A DNA stretch of 41,750 nucleotides from Streptococcus sp. 263_SSPC (GTDB lineage Bacteria; Bacillota; Bacilli; Lactobacillales; Aerococcaceae). A program made the position numbers and the translations under genes. This document shows, piece after piece, positions 1-7,836 of this stretch; position 1 is the first letter of the stretch, and every line of letters starts with the position of its first letter. Location of the stretch: NCBI RefSeq assembly GCF_001071995.1, contig NZ_JVNU01000060.1:1-41750 (forward strand). The letters run 5' to 3'. Under the pieces are notes generated by a model. The model was not told where the DNA came from, searched no databases, and saw only the letters and a list, made by a program, of their open reading frames with translations.

Positions 1-168
1 CTCGATAACGGTTGGAGAAAAGTCTTTCTTTTTCCATCGGTAGTAAGTAGATATGGGTACATTAAGGCAAAAACAGATTAAATGAACTGTATATTTACCT
101 TTCAATTCTTCTACTAATTTTACAACTGCTTGAGGCGACACTTCCTTTCCAATTCCTTGTATTTTTTT
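1..168 (-). CDS. IS3-family transposase OrfB, N-terminal fragment (reached by -1 frameshift)
   Basis: This is the second frame of the IS transposase, running off the left edge. Reading on from the A7 run in the -1 frame gives an uninterrupted peptide that includes VSPQAVVKLVEEL, ICFCLNVPISTYYRWKKK and FSPTVIE. This is the usual OrfB start, a short helix-turn-helix-like segment before the DDE integrase core. The catalytic core is beyond the edge. No good independent start codon is visible, so expression as an OrfA-OrfB fusion is inferred. Confidence 0.75.
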
Positions 169-446
169 AATATTTCTAATTCAACTTCTTTTCTTTGTAA
201 TTCTAATTTTAATTGATCGATTTCTGAAAGTTCAGCTATTCCTTTATTATAGGAATATTGTTTCCCCACCTGTTGGTGGAAACGATGAGTTTCTCCATTT
301 TTATACCATCTAAACCATGTTTTTACTTGAGTTTCATTTTTAATGTTTAACTCCTGCATCACTTGTTTTGTAGTATATCCCTGTAATTTCATTTCTACGG
401 CTTTATTCTTTGTATCGACAGAATAAGCCACACGTTTTTTTGCCAT
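120..446 (-). CDS. IS3-family transposase OrfA
   Basis: OrfA is a small DNA-binding protein (108 aa) that recognises the IS ends and contributes the N-terminus of the OrfAB transposase. Residues 1-55 form a helix-turn-helix of the IS3/IS150 type (KAVEMKLQGYTTKQVMQEL, then TQVKTWFRWY). Residues 75-100 are a heptad-like coiled coil (LKLELQRKEVELEILKKYKELE), which is the usual dimerisation leucine zipper. An AGGAGGTG-like ribosome binding site lies just upstream of the ATG. The frame ends soon after the slippery run, as expected for this family. Confidence 0.9.
   Translation of the reverse strand: MAKKRVAYSVDTKNKAVEMKLQGYTTKQVMQELNIKNETQVKTWFRWYKNGETHRFHQQVGKQYSYNKGIAELSEIDQLKLELQRKEVELEILKKYKELERKCRLKQL
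162..168 (-). other. A7 programmed -1 frameshift site between orfA and orfB
   Basis: On the minus strand, orfA codons TTA AAA AAA TAC cover seven consecutive A residues. Slipping back one base there moves translation from the orfA frame, which stops at 120-122, into the open orfB frame. A-run slippage at this point is the standard way IS3-family elements make OrfAB. I have not defined a downstream stimulatory hairpin. Confidence 0.7.
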
Positions 447-631
447 AAAAATACACCTCCATGAGCATTTGATAATATTGTATCAAATCCAACTTGGAGG
501 TGTTTTTATTTAATTCTCATTTACGGGGGTCAGTGCCAAAAAATGCGCTGTGTGATTTCAGTCCATTTAGCGCACCGCTAGGCAACGGGCAAAATGCTCT
601 CCTCCTTGGAAAGGGAACAGTCTTGGCAAAG

Positions 632-661
632 AAAAAAGTTCGCCACGACTGTAGCGAACTT
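632..661 (-). terminator. Intrinsic terminator after the NusG-II pseudogene
   Basis: An 8-bp stem (AAGTTCGC with GCGAACTT, arms at 636-643 and 654-661) and a 10-base loop are followed on the minus strand by a T-rich run. It lies 10 bases past the pseudogene's stop codon, so it is the original end of that transcript. The stretch from 538 to 631, between this and the IS end, holds nothing I can identify. Confidence 0.75.
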
Positions 662-670
662 CACATTGTT

Positions 671-1102
671 TTATAACGGGATAATGGCGTCATTATCACT
701 AGTCGCGGGCTCGGTTGAGACAATCTCAATCATCAACCCATGTGGCAAGCAGATACTGGTCTGTCCCGGCTGGGAAATCCATCCCGTTTGTACTGCGATT
801 TGGTCTGGACTATTATCTTCCTTGTCACGAATACGCGTTCCATCGACTTAAATAATATTATATTGGTCGTCGTGCGGGAAGTAGATGAACTCTTCATGTG
901 GTGCATTTTCACTGAGTTCAAAGCGCTCGATTTCTTCTCCGTCAATTGTGAGAATCGCGTAAATTTTTGCTTCTTCTTTACTCGTTGCTTATTGATAAGC
1001 AAAGATGGCATTTGGTAAAAATGATAGCGCCAATAACACAAGCACAATAATAATGTCGAATGGCTTTATCAAATGGGAATACTTCTTAAATATCGTTCTC
1101 AT
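671..1102 (-). pseudogene. NusG domain II-containing membrane-anchored protein, broken by two in-frame stops
   Basis: Read in one frame from the ATG at 1102, this encodes a 143-residue protein. It has an N-terminal membrane anchor (residues 13-35, including PFDIIIVLVLLALSFLPNAI) and then a NusG_II-type domain with IYAILTIDGEEIERFEL, VDGTRIRD, GWISQPGQTSICLPHGL and MIEIVS. The frame is interrupted by TAA at codon 38 (989-991) and TAA at codon 85 (848-850), with no frameshift or deletion. The second stop falls where a Glu before VDG would be expected. The ATG overlaps the end of the upstream gene by 17 bases, so the two were co-transcribed. The role of intact homologues is poorly known. Confidence 0.8.
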
Positions 1103-1520
1103 CCTTTAACTCTAATAATGTTCTACGTACTTCTGAGGCAATTTTTGAACCAATCACGAGTAATTCATACAAAGTGAAAGTTTCAAATGGAGTTACACGG
1201 CCCACATAGCGAATAAAGAGCTCGCCGTCTGAATCCACGAGTAGCGTGTAGTATGCCACTAACTCTTGATTCAAGCGATTAATGGAATAGAGCACATCAA
1301 ATAAATCTAAGCCTAAGTCTTTTCCATTGCCGATTCCTTCATAGGTAATTTGGTAATCGGTACGGTCCTCGCTATCATCGAATACGACGCTAAACGGAAA
1401 CTCGGCTTCTCCTTCTGAATACAGACCAAGAAACGCCATTCCACCGTCGCCTAAATCCTTCTTATCCAGTTTCAAGTCACGGTTCTTTAAGACTGTTTCA
1501 AATGATTCACTAACCTTCAT
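1086..1520 (-). CDS. Conserved hypothetical protein, possibly YbjN-like
   Basis: This is a soluble, acidic protein of about 144 aa with no signal peptide or membrane segment. I chose the internal ATG at 1520 because AAAGGAG sits 8 bases upstream, whereas the longer reading from 1541 would run through that site. The alternation of beta strands (FPFSVVFDD, YQITYEGIG, YYTLLVDSDGELFIRYVGR) and flanking helices resembles YbjN or type III secretion chaperone-like folds. That resemblance is by eye and weak. It overlaps the following NusG-II pseudogene by 17 bases and is the first gene of that two-gene unit. No function can be assigned. Confidence 0.6.
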   Translation of the reverse strand: MKVSESFETVLKNRDLKLDKKDLGDGGMAFLGLYSEGEAEFPFSVVFDDSEDRTDYQITYEGIGNGKDLGLDLFDVLYSINRLNQELVAYYTLLVDSDGELFIRYVGRVTPFETFTLYELLVIGSKIASEVRRTLLELKDENDI

Positions 1521-1652
1521 CTTGGCCACTCCTTTCGCCATTTGTATTCTCTATTTTACTAGATTACCTCCTATTTCACAACCTAATACCAAAATCCTAA
1601 TTTTTCTTCTCTATTAGATACGAAAAAAATTTCAAATTGGATTTTTTAGCAC

Positions 1653-1684
1653 AAAAAAAGAGACTGAAGTTTCCTTCAATCTCT
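1653..1684 (-). terminator. Intrinsic terminator of the oppDFBC operon
   Basis: An 11-bp stem with one mismatch (arms 1659-1669 and 1674-1684, loop TTTC) is followed on the minus strand by seven T residues. It lies just after the oppC stop codon and closes opp system 1. Confidence 0.85.
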
Positions 1685-1700
1685 TCTCTAATTTTAAAGA

Positions 1701-2621
1701 TTAACCTAAACGTTGGCGAGAGTCCGCTGCACGTTGTAAGGCTTGACCAACATAGTTGATACATAACATCATGATTAAGATTAAGATTGTGGCTGGTAAC
1801 CAAACCCATAATTTGTTTTCGATGATGTCCGCATTTTTCGCTGCAGAGATTAATGTACCAAGTGATGGTGTTGTAAATGGTAAACCGAACCCTAGGTAAG
1901 TTAACCCTGTTTCAATACCGATGTTCCCTGCTAAACGTAAGATTAAGTTAACGATAATTAATGAACTTAAGTTTGGCAAGATTTCACGGAACATGATACG
2001 GATATCACTTGAACCTAATGTCTTAGATGCATTTACATAGTCTAAGCTTGCTTCTTGAAGAGTACGTGTTCTGAATAAACGAGCAGAACCTACCCAATAG
2101 AAGGCTGTCATGATAAATACGAAGTGGAACATTGTGTAGTTTGGAATCACTGTTACGAACACGATGATGATCATCAATGTTGGTAAGATCATGATAAAGT
2201 CAACGACACGCATTAAAGTTGTGTCCACCCACTTACCGTAGTAACCAGAAATCAATCCAACGATGATACCAACGATACATGTCAAGATTGTAACTGAGAA
2301 GCCGATTAATACTGAGTTACGAGCCCCAATGATTAAGAGGGCTAAAACGTCACGACCACTTTCGTCAGTCCCTAAAATGTGCGCATTTGTTGGGGCTTTA
2401 TAACGACCTAAGATATTTACTTTAAGAGCAGTTTCTTGGTCGATGAAGTATGGTCCAATAAAGATGATTAAGAAAATTAACGTTAGTAAGATTAACGCAA
2501 AAAGCGCTAATTTATCTTTTAAAAACTCCCGTACAATAACCTGAAAACCAGCAGGCGGTGTAGATACGGTGCTTTCTTCAACGACAGTTTCTTCAACTGT
2601 ATTTACATTATTTTGCTCCAT
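1701..2621 (-). CDS. oppC: Oligopeptide ABC transporter permease OppC (system 1)
   Basis: This is one of the two membrane subunits of a peptide importer (306 aa). A cytoplasmic N-terminus is followed by a first membrane segment at about residues 34-56. The OppC-typical GTDESGRDVLALLIIGAR comes next, then a BPD-transporter domain with further helices. An EAA loop (YVNASKTLGSSDIRIMFRE) in the C-terminal half docks to OppD/OppF. It is the last gene of the oppD-F-B-C operon, 18 bases after oppB, and is followed at once by a terminator. Assignment to the dipeptide/oligopeptide family is secure, but the exact substrate length is not known. Confidence 0.93.
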   Translation of the reverse strand: MEQNNVNTVEETVVEESTVSTPPAGFQVIVREFLKDKLALFALILLTLIFLIIFIGPYFIDQETALKVNILGRYKAPTNAHILGTDESGRDVLALLIIGARNSVLIGFSVTILTCIVGIIVGLISGYYGKWVDTTLMRVVDFIMILPTLMIIIVFVTVIPNYTMFHFVFIMTAFYWVGSARLFRTRTLQEASLDYVNASKTLGSSDIRIMFREILPNLSSLIIVNLILRLAGNIGIETGLTYLGFGLPFTTPSLGTLISAAKNADIIENKLWVWLPATILILIMMLCINYVGQALQRAADSRQRLG

Positions 2622-2639
2622 TTGCTACTCCTCCTTTTA

Positions 2640-3602
2640 TTATTGTACACGAACACGTGGGTCTACAATACTCATGATAATATCAGATAATAGCGTACCT
2701 AGAAGAGTCGCTGTACCGAAGAGTAATAGTAACGCTAAGATTACTGAGTAGTCACGTCCTGTGATTGATGTTACGAATAAGTTCCCCATTCCAGGATATG
2801 AGAAGATGTTTTCAATGAACACTGAACCACCGATTAAACCAGTGAATTCATATCCTAAGAAGGCTGCGATTGGCAAGATTGAGTTACGGAAGATGTGGCG
2901 GTTGAACACAACATTTTCAGGAACCCCTTTCGCACGTGCTGTACGAACGTAGTCTTGGCTCTTCGCATCGATAACCCCAGTACGTAAGTATTGAATCGTA
3001 CCAGTAGTTGAAAGAATCGCCATCGTAAACGCAGGTAAGATCATGTGATGGAATTTGTTTATATAATAGCCAAGTGTTCCAGCAACAACATCTGAATCGA
3101 CAGATCCACGAGTTGGGAACCATCCTAATGTATAACCAAATAACCATAATAATACTAAGGCGAATACGAATACTGGGATTGAGTAAGTAATAAATGTATA
3201 TACTACGATTGCTTTGTCAGCCCAAGTGTTTTGGTAACGACCTGCAATCATCCCTAATGGTAATGCAATTAAGTAAGTTAAAATCAATGTTAATAATGAT
3301 AACCATACTGTGTTACCAATACGTTCACCAATTAATTTTGTTACTTCATATTTGTAAGTATAACTTTGACCGAAGTCTCCGCGGAATGCTTTTGAAATCC
3401 AGTTCCAATATTGAACAGGAAGTGGATCATAGAATCCGGCTTTCACACGTAGAGCTTCAATTGTATTTGGATCCGTTTCTGGAGTAATTAAACCTGTAAA
3501 TGGATCCCCTGGCATCATCTTCGCGATTAAGAATGCTAGCACACTAAGGATGAAGATTTGTGGCAACATTAATAACACACGACGTAAAATGGTTTTCCAC
3601 AT
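2640..3602 (-). CDS. oppB: Oligopeptide ABC transporter permease OppB (system 1)
   Basis: This is the partner membrane subunit of OppC (320 aa). It has the OppB N-terminal helix (residues 8-28), the PGDPF segment that follows it in this family, and a large extracytoplasmic loop. The BPD-transporter domain contains the EAA motif YVRTARAKGVPENVVF near residues 218-233. The C-terminus ends VDPRVRVQ, as is usual for OppB. It lies directly between oppF (2 bases) and oppC (18 bases), so the four genes must be co-transcribed. Confidence 0.93.
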   Translation of the reverse strand: MWKTILRRVLLMLPQIFILSVLAFLIAKMMPGDPFTGLITPETDPNTIEALRVKAGFYDPLPVQYWNWISKAFRGDFGQSYTYKYEVTKLIGERIGNTVWLSLLTLILTYLIALPLGMIAGRYQNTWADKAIVVYTFITYSIPVFVFALVLLWLFGYTLGWFPTRGSVDSDVVAGTLGYYINKFHHMILPAFTMAILSTTGTIQYLRTGVIDAKSQDYVRTARAKGVPENVVFNRHIFRNSILPIAAFLGYEFTGLIGGSVFIENIFSYPGMGNLFVTSITGRDYSVILALLLLFGTATLLGTLLSDIIMSIVDPRVRVQ

Positions 3603-3604
3603 AA

Positions 3605-4549
3605 TTATTTTCCTCCTTTTGGATTTAATGCAACAAAGTGTGAGTCAGAGATTTTTTGTAAATCAAACACACGACCGTTTTCATCGTAGTAAAGTTGTTG
3701 ATTTTCTTGGTAGAATTTCTCAGCTTCTTTACGACGTAGTTTGTTTGCTTCACGGTTTTCTGGATCGATTACCGGAATCGCAGACAATAGACGTTTTGTA
3801 TAGATGTGTTGTGGGTTCGCGTAAATATCTTCCGCTTTCCCTGTTTCAACGAAACGTCCACGGTACATGATGAATAACTCATCACACATATGTTTCACAA
3901 CCCCAAGGTCATGGGAAATGAATAAGTAACTTAAGTTGAACTCATCTTGGATGCGTTTCATGTAGTTTAACACTTGCGCTTGTACAGATAAGTCTAACGC
4001 TGATACTGGTTCGTCGGCGATGATTAAACGAGGGTTACTTGCTAAGGCACGAGCAACACCGATACGTTGTCTTTGGCCACCTGAGAACTGGTGTGGATAT
4101 TTTAATAATGCTTCTTCAGATAATCCGATGATTTCCATTAATTCGATCACGCGTTTTCTCTCTTCATCTGGAGATAAACGTTCGAAGTTTCTTAATGGCT
4201 CAGCCACGATATCTAAGATACGTTTTTTAGGGTTAAAACTTGATAGTGAATCTTGGAAGATCATTTGTACGTTACGGTTATAGTCTGAAGTACGACGACG
4301 TGCTTTATTTGTTACGTCTTCACCTTCGTAAATTACTTTACCGCTTGTTACGTGTTCTAGACCAATAATCGATTTACCAATTGTTGATTTACCAGAACCT
4401 GATTCTCCAACAAGACCGTAAGTTTTACCTTCTTCAATTTCAAGTGATACTCCGTCTACCGCATAAACATGATCCGTTACTCGGTTAAAGAAGCCACTAC
4501 GAATCGGATAGTGAACTTTTAAATCTTCAATGGTTACAAAACCGCTCAT
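3605..4549 (-). CDS. oppF: Oligopeptide ABC transporter ATP-binding protein OppF (system 1)
   Basis: This is a cytoplasmic ATPase that pairs with OppD to power uptake (314 aa). Visible motifs are Walker [10 protein letters not shown] (about residues 49-57), signature [15 protein letters not shown], Walker B LIIADEPVSALD and the H-loop ISHDLG. A C-terminal oligopeptide/dipeptide extension of about 70 residues follows. Its ATG overlaps the oppD stop codon (TAATG), which indicates translational coupling. Confidence 0.94.
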   Translation of the reverse strand: MSGFVTIEDLKVHYPIRSGFFNRVTDHVYAVDGVSLEIEEGKTYGLVGESGSGKSTIGKSIIGLEHVTSGKVIYEGEDVTNKARRRTSDYNRNVQMIFQDSLSSFNPKKRILDIVAEPLRNFERLSPDEERKRVIELMEIIGLSEEALLKYPHQFSGGQRQRIGVARALASNPRLIIADEPVSALDLSVQAQVLNYMKRIQDEFNLSYLFISHDLGVVKHMCDELFIMYRGRFVETGKAEDIYANPQHIYTKRLLSAIPVIDPENREANKLRRKEAEKFYQENQQLYYDENGRVFDLQKISDSHFVALNPKGGK

Positions 4550-5550
4550 TATGCTTCCTCCCCTTCAAAATGGAAATGTTTATAACATGTACAACGAACG
4601 AAGTGGTTTGGACCGACTTCATGTAATGATGGATCCTCTTCGTGAGCGTCCGCTGAAATCCATGGAATACGTGGTGCGAAACGGCAACCTTTACGTGGTA
4701 ATTTTGGTAACGGTGGCACTGTTCCTTGAATCACGTGTAACTCTTCGCCTTCAGATCCCGCTTGTGGGATTGATTGTAGTAATGAACGTGTATAAGGATG
4801 TTTAGGATTTGTGAATAGCTCTTCAACAGGTGCTACTTCCACAAATTGTCCAGCATACATCACGGCTACACGGTCCGCAGTTTCTGCTACTACCCCAAGG
4901 TCGTGAGTGATTAAGATGATACCTGATTCAGTTTCTTTTTGGATATCATTTAATAAGTCTAAGATTTGCGCTTGGATTGTTACGTCTAAGGCAGTTGTTG
5001 GTTCATCGGCAATGATGATTGGTGGTTTACATGATAAAGCAATCGCGATAACCACACGTTGACGCATCCCACCTGATAATTCGTGTGGATATTGTTTGTA
5101 AGTACGTTGTGGGTTTGGAATCCCTACTTGTCCTAACAATTCAAGTACGCGTTCAGTACGTTCTTTTTCATTTAATTCTGTATGATAATAAAGAGCTTCG
5201 TCGATTTGAGCACCAATTGTCATTAAAGGATTTAATGAAGCCAATGGATCTTGGAAGATCATACCGATATCATTTCCGCGAATTTTGTTATATAACGCTT
5301 CGTTTAAGTTTACTAAGTTCACATCGTTATAAATGATGTCCCCTGTAATCTTTGTATTATTTTTGTTATGCAAGCCCATGATGGTTGTCGCTAATGTAGA
5401 TTTCCCACATCCTGATTCCCCAACGATGGCCAAAATTTCATTCTTTTCTAATGTTAATGACACATTATCTACTGCATCATAAAAATCATCTTTGATACGG
5501 AAACCAACGTGTAAGTTATTGATTTCTAATAGTGGCTTATCAATTGTCAA
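4549..5550 (-). CDS. oppD: Oligopeptide ABC transporter ATP-binding protein OppD (system 1)
   Basis: This is the second ATPase of the importer (333 aa) and the first gene of its operon. It shows Walker A GESGCGKST, signature LSGGMRQRVVIAIAL, Walker B IIIADEPTTALD and ITHDLG. The C-terminal region keeps GCRFAPR and a late VRCTC. The middle cysteines of the usual four-cysteine OppD tail are replaced, with Ile after PR and His in ADAHEEDP. The start is TTG, supported by AAGGAGG eight bases upstream, and no ATG fits better. A good promoter lies about 70 bases upstream. Confidence 0.93.
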   Translation of the reverse strand: MTIDKPLLEINNLHVGFRIKDDFYDAVDNVSLTLEKNEILAIVGESGCGKSTLATTIMGLHNKNNTKITGDIIYNDVNLVNLNEALYNKIRGNDIGMIFQDPLASLNPLMTIGAQIDEALYYHTELNEKERTERVLELLGQVGIPNPQRTYKQYPHELSGGMRQRVVIAIALSCKPPIIIADEPTTALDVTIQAQILDLLNDIQKETESGIILITHDLGVVAETADRVAVMYAGQFVEVAPVEELFTNPKHPYTRSLLQSIPQAGSEGEELHVIQGTVPPLPKLPRKGCRFAPRIPWISADAHEEDPSLHEVGPNHFVRCTCYKHFHFEGEEA

Positions 5551-5616
5551 ATCCGATTCCTCCTTATTTTCTTTGGTTAACTATTTCAATATATAAAATA
5601 ATAAAACAACGTTTCT

Positions 5617-5645
5617 ATTATACGTTGCATGCTCTCTGATTGCAA
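5617..5645 (-). promoter_or_regulatory. Promoter of oppDFBC (system 1)
   Basis: On the minus strand, -35 TTGCAA (5640-5645), a 17-base spacer and a perfect -10 TATAAT (5617-5622) precede oppD. The rest of the 5551-5825 intergenic stretch shows no gene. Confidence 0.7.
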
Positions 5646-5825
5646 ATTGTATGACAATTCGAGCGCAGATACAGCGTATTTTTAGTTTACCATGAATCCT
5701 GCGTGATTACCATTATTTATGAGCAAAAAATTAACTTTTCTCATGTTATTTTAATTTTGTTTTCAAATTCGTCTCTAATCGCGTCGTTAATGCGTTCTCA
5801 TTTATTCTGTTAATATTGCGTAAAC

Positions 5826-5852
5826 AAAAAGAGACGAGCCAAAGCTCATCTC
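5826..5852 (-). terminator. Intrinsic terminator of the first oppA gene
   Basis: The stem GAGATGAGC/GCTCGTCTC (one mismatch) with a four-base loop is followed by five T residues on the minus strand. It lies 10 bases after the oppA stop and separates it from oppDFBC. Confidence 0.85.
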
Positions 5853-5862
5853 CATTCAATTC

Positions 5863-7641
5863 TTATTTAGCAGCAGTGTCACTTGTTAATTCAACTTGGT
5901 AGAGCGCTGATTTTTGGCTACCCAAGTTAACATCGTAGTATTTCACACGTTTGTTTACTGCTGTAATAGATTCTCCGACTAACGTTGGGAAGATAAATGC
6001 TTTATCGTGAACGTATTGTTGCCATTCTTTATAGAACTCAACGTTTTTAGCTGAATCAAATGATTCTGTTGAACTAATTTTATCCATGATGGCAGTTCCT
6101 TCAGCATCCACATAACGTTCAAAGTTGAATTTCGCAGATTCTCCAAATAATCCTTCTGGATTTGGATCGTAACCTGTAGTCCAACCGCCCGCGAATACAT
6201 CAATTTCTGGGTCATCCGCTTGAACTTTATCGTAGAATGAGTTCAATTCAATAGTACGTCCTGTATAAAGTTTTACATCTAACCCGATTTCTTTCCACCA
6301 GTTCAAGTATTGTTGAACAAGTGATTCATTGGCTTCATCACGAGTACGTGCTGCAAAGTTAATTTGTAGTTTTGAGCCATCTTTGTTCTCACGTAAACCG
6401 TCACCATCAACGTCTTTATATCCCGCTTCATCTAGCAATTGTTTTGCTTTTTCTGGGTTATAAGTGAATCCTTCTTGTTCTTTGTTATAGATATCGTTAA
6501 AGAACGGAATGATGATTGAGTTTGAAGAGTGTTGCAAGCCGTTATACAAGTTTTGACCTGCCGCATCAATATCGAGAGCGTATGCCATTGCTTGACGAAG
6601 TTTTACATCGGCCATTTTCGCATTTGGATCTGTTACGTTTTTACCAGCTTCTTTGTCATATTTTCCTAAGTGGAAACCTATATATTCATACGCTGACGCT
6701 TCAGAACTGATTAACGTTACATTAGTTAAATCTTTATAAGCTTCGTATTGTGAGTTTGGCATTGTTGCGATATCGTAGTTCCCAGCCTTCATTTCTGAAA
6801 CGATGTTATCTGGAGATACAACTTCCATTACGACTTTATCAACTTTTGCTACACCTTTATAGTAGTGTTCATTTGGAACTAATGTCACAGATTCCCCTGC
6901 TACGATGGATTCAATCTTGAATTGTCCAAGACCGACAAATTTTGTACCACGTACATAATCACTTTGTTCCCATTCAGTTTCAGGAATATCTTTGAAGATA
7001 TGTTTTGGCATAATGTATGCACAAACTGAACCACCTGCTAATTGCATGGATGGGCTCATTTCTTTGAAGTGAATTTTCACTGTATAATCATCCACTTTTT
7101 CAAGACCAGAAACACTATCTGCTTTTCCATCATGGTAATCTTCCATACCGACTACATTTTTATAATCATCATCGTAACGAACACCTGTATAATCTTTATT
7201 ACCGATGGCTTGATAAGCAAAGATGTAGTCATCAATAGTTACGGGTTGTCCATCAGACCATTTATAGTCTTTTGAATTTAAAGTAACTGTTGCAGTTTTA
7301 TTTTCAACATCAAATTTGATGCTTGCAAGACCTGTATTTGTTAACTTACGGTTTTCATCATATTCAAACATACTTTCATCAACCAAACCACCAATAGTTG
7401 AGTCATTTGTATCCGCAGATAACTCATCCGCAAAAATACCAGAGAAAGGTGACGAAGATACAATCGCGTATTTTAATGTTCCACCTTTAATTGGAGTTCC
7501 ATCGTGAGTGACTTCAGAAGCGTATTTCGTTTTTGCGGCATTGCTACTTGTTGAAGATGATTGTTCTTTACTACCACATGCTGCTAACGTTAGCGCAACC
7601 GTTGCAGAAAACAGAATCATCACATTTCTCTTTTTCATCAT
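5863..7641 (-). CDS. oppA: Oligopeptide-binding lipoprotein OppA, copy 1
   Basis: This is an extracellular lipid-anchored receptor that captures peptides for an Opp permease (592 aa). The start at 7641 is chosen because GGAG lies seven bases upstream; the longer reading from 7686 has no such support. The signal peptide ends in the lipobox LTLAAC, with lipidated Cys at residue 22. The rest is a class-C solute-binding (SBP_bac_5) protein with YKWSDGQPVTIDDYIF and a DVDGDGLRENKDG calcium-loop-like segment. It is closely similar to the next gene upstream, including long identical stretches, so the pair arose by duplication. It has its own promoter and terminator. Confidence 0.94.
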   Translation of the reverse strand: MMKKRNVMILFSATVALTLAACGSKEQSSSTSSNAAKTKYASEVTHDGTPIKGGTLKYAIVSSSPFSGIFADELSADTNDSTIGGLVDESMFEYDENRKLTNTGLASIKFDVENKTATVTLNSKDYKWSDGQPVTIDDYIFAYQAIGNKDYTGVRYDDDYKNVVGMEDYHDGKADSVSGLEKVDDYTVKIHFKEMSPSMQLAGGSVCAYIMPKHIFKDIPETEWEQSDYVRGTKFVGLGQFKIESIVAGESVTLVPNEHYYKGVAKVDKVVMEVVSPDNIVSEMKAGNYDIATMPNSQYEAYKDLTNVTLISSEASAYEYIGFHLGKYDKEAGKNVTDPNAKMADVKLRQAMAYALDIDAAGQNLYNGLQHSSNSIIIPFFNDIYNKEQEGFTYNPEKAKQLLDEAGYKDVDGDGLRENKDGSKLQINFAARTRDEANESLVQQYLNWWKEIGLDVKLYTGRTIELNSFYDKVQADDPEIDVFAGGWTTGYDPNPEGLFGESAKFNFERYVDAEGTAIMDKISSTESFDSAKNVEFYKEWQQYVHDKAFIFPTLVGESITAVNKRVKYYDVNLGSQKSALYQVELTSDTAAK

Positions 7642-7703
7642 AATCAGTCTCCATTCTTTTATTTTAAGGCTTTTGAGTGTATCCATAAATTTATGTTGAA
7701 CTT

Positions 7704-7732
7704 ATCATACTCCAACTTTTTAATAATTGCAA
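7704..7732 (-). promoter_or_regulatory. Promoter of oppA copy 1
   Basis: On the minus strand, -35 TTGCAA (7727-7732), a 17-base spacer and -10 TATGAT (7704-7709) lie about 65 bases before the oppA start. The same -35 hexamer is used at oppD and oppA copy 2. Confidence 0.65.
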
Positions 7733-7797
7733 TACTTTTTCTAATCTTTTTTTAATTTTCATAATTTATTTCTCATTTTTGGAAAGTTTTTTCATAA

Positions 7798-7830
7798 TGA
7801 AAAAGCCTAGGAATCCTCCTAGGCTTTTTG
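7798..7830 (-). terminator. Intrinsic terminator of oppA copy 2
   Basis: A perfect 11-bp stem (AAAAGCCTAGG with CCTAGGCTTTT) is followed by a T run on the minus strand, seven bases after the oppA copy 2 stop codon. Confidence 0.88.
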
Positions 7831-7836
7831 AATTTA

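Larger units (their letters stand above)
1..537 (-). mobile_element. IS3-family insertion sequence, 5' part (window-edge copy)
   Basis: This is the upstream end of an IS3-family (IS150-like) element with orfA, a frameshift site and the beginning of orfB, cut by the window edge. The outer end at about 523-537 reads, on the minus strand, GGCACTGACCCCCGTAAA. It shares the core ACTGACCCC with the end of the IS copy at 41224. I could not define a target-site duplication because the other end of this copy is outside the window. That both edge copies belong to one IS species is inference. Confidence 0.85.

Noticed and set aside
494-851. Overlapping short plus-strand frames next to the left IS
   Set aside because: They lie over the IS end, a terminator hairpin and the pseudogene's opposite strand, with no ribosome binding site.
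733-1047. Minus-strand 104-codon frame over the NusG-II region
   Set aside because: It is out of frame with the recognisable NusG-II sequence and gives a low-complexity, unfamiliar peptide.
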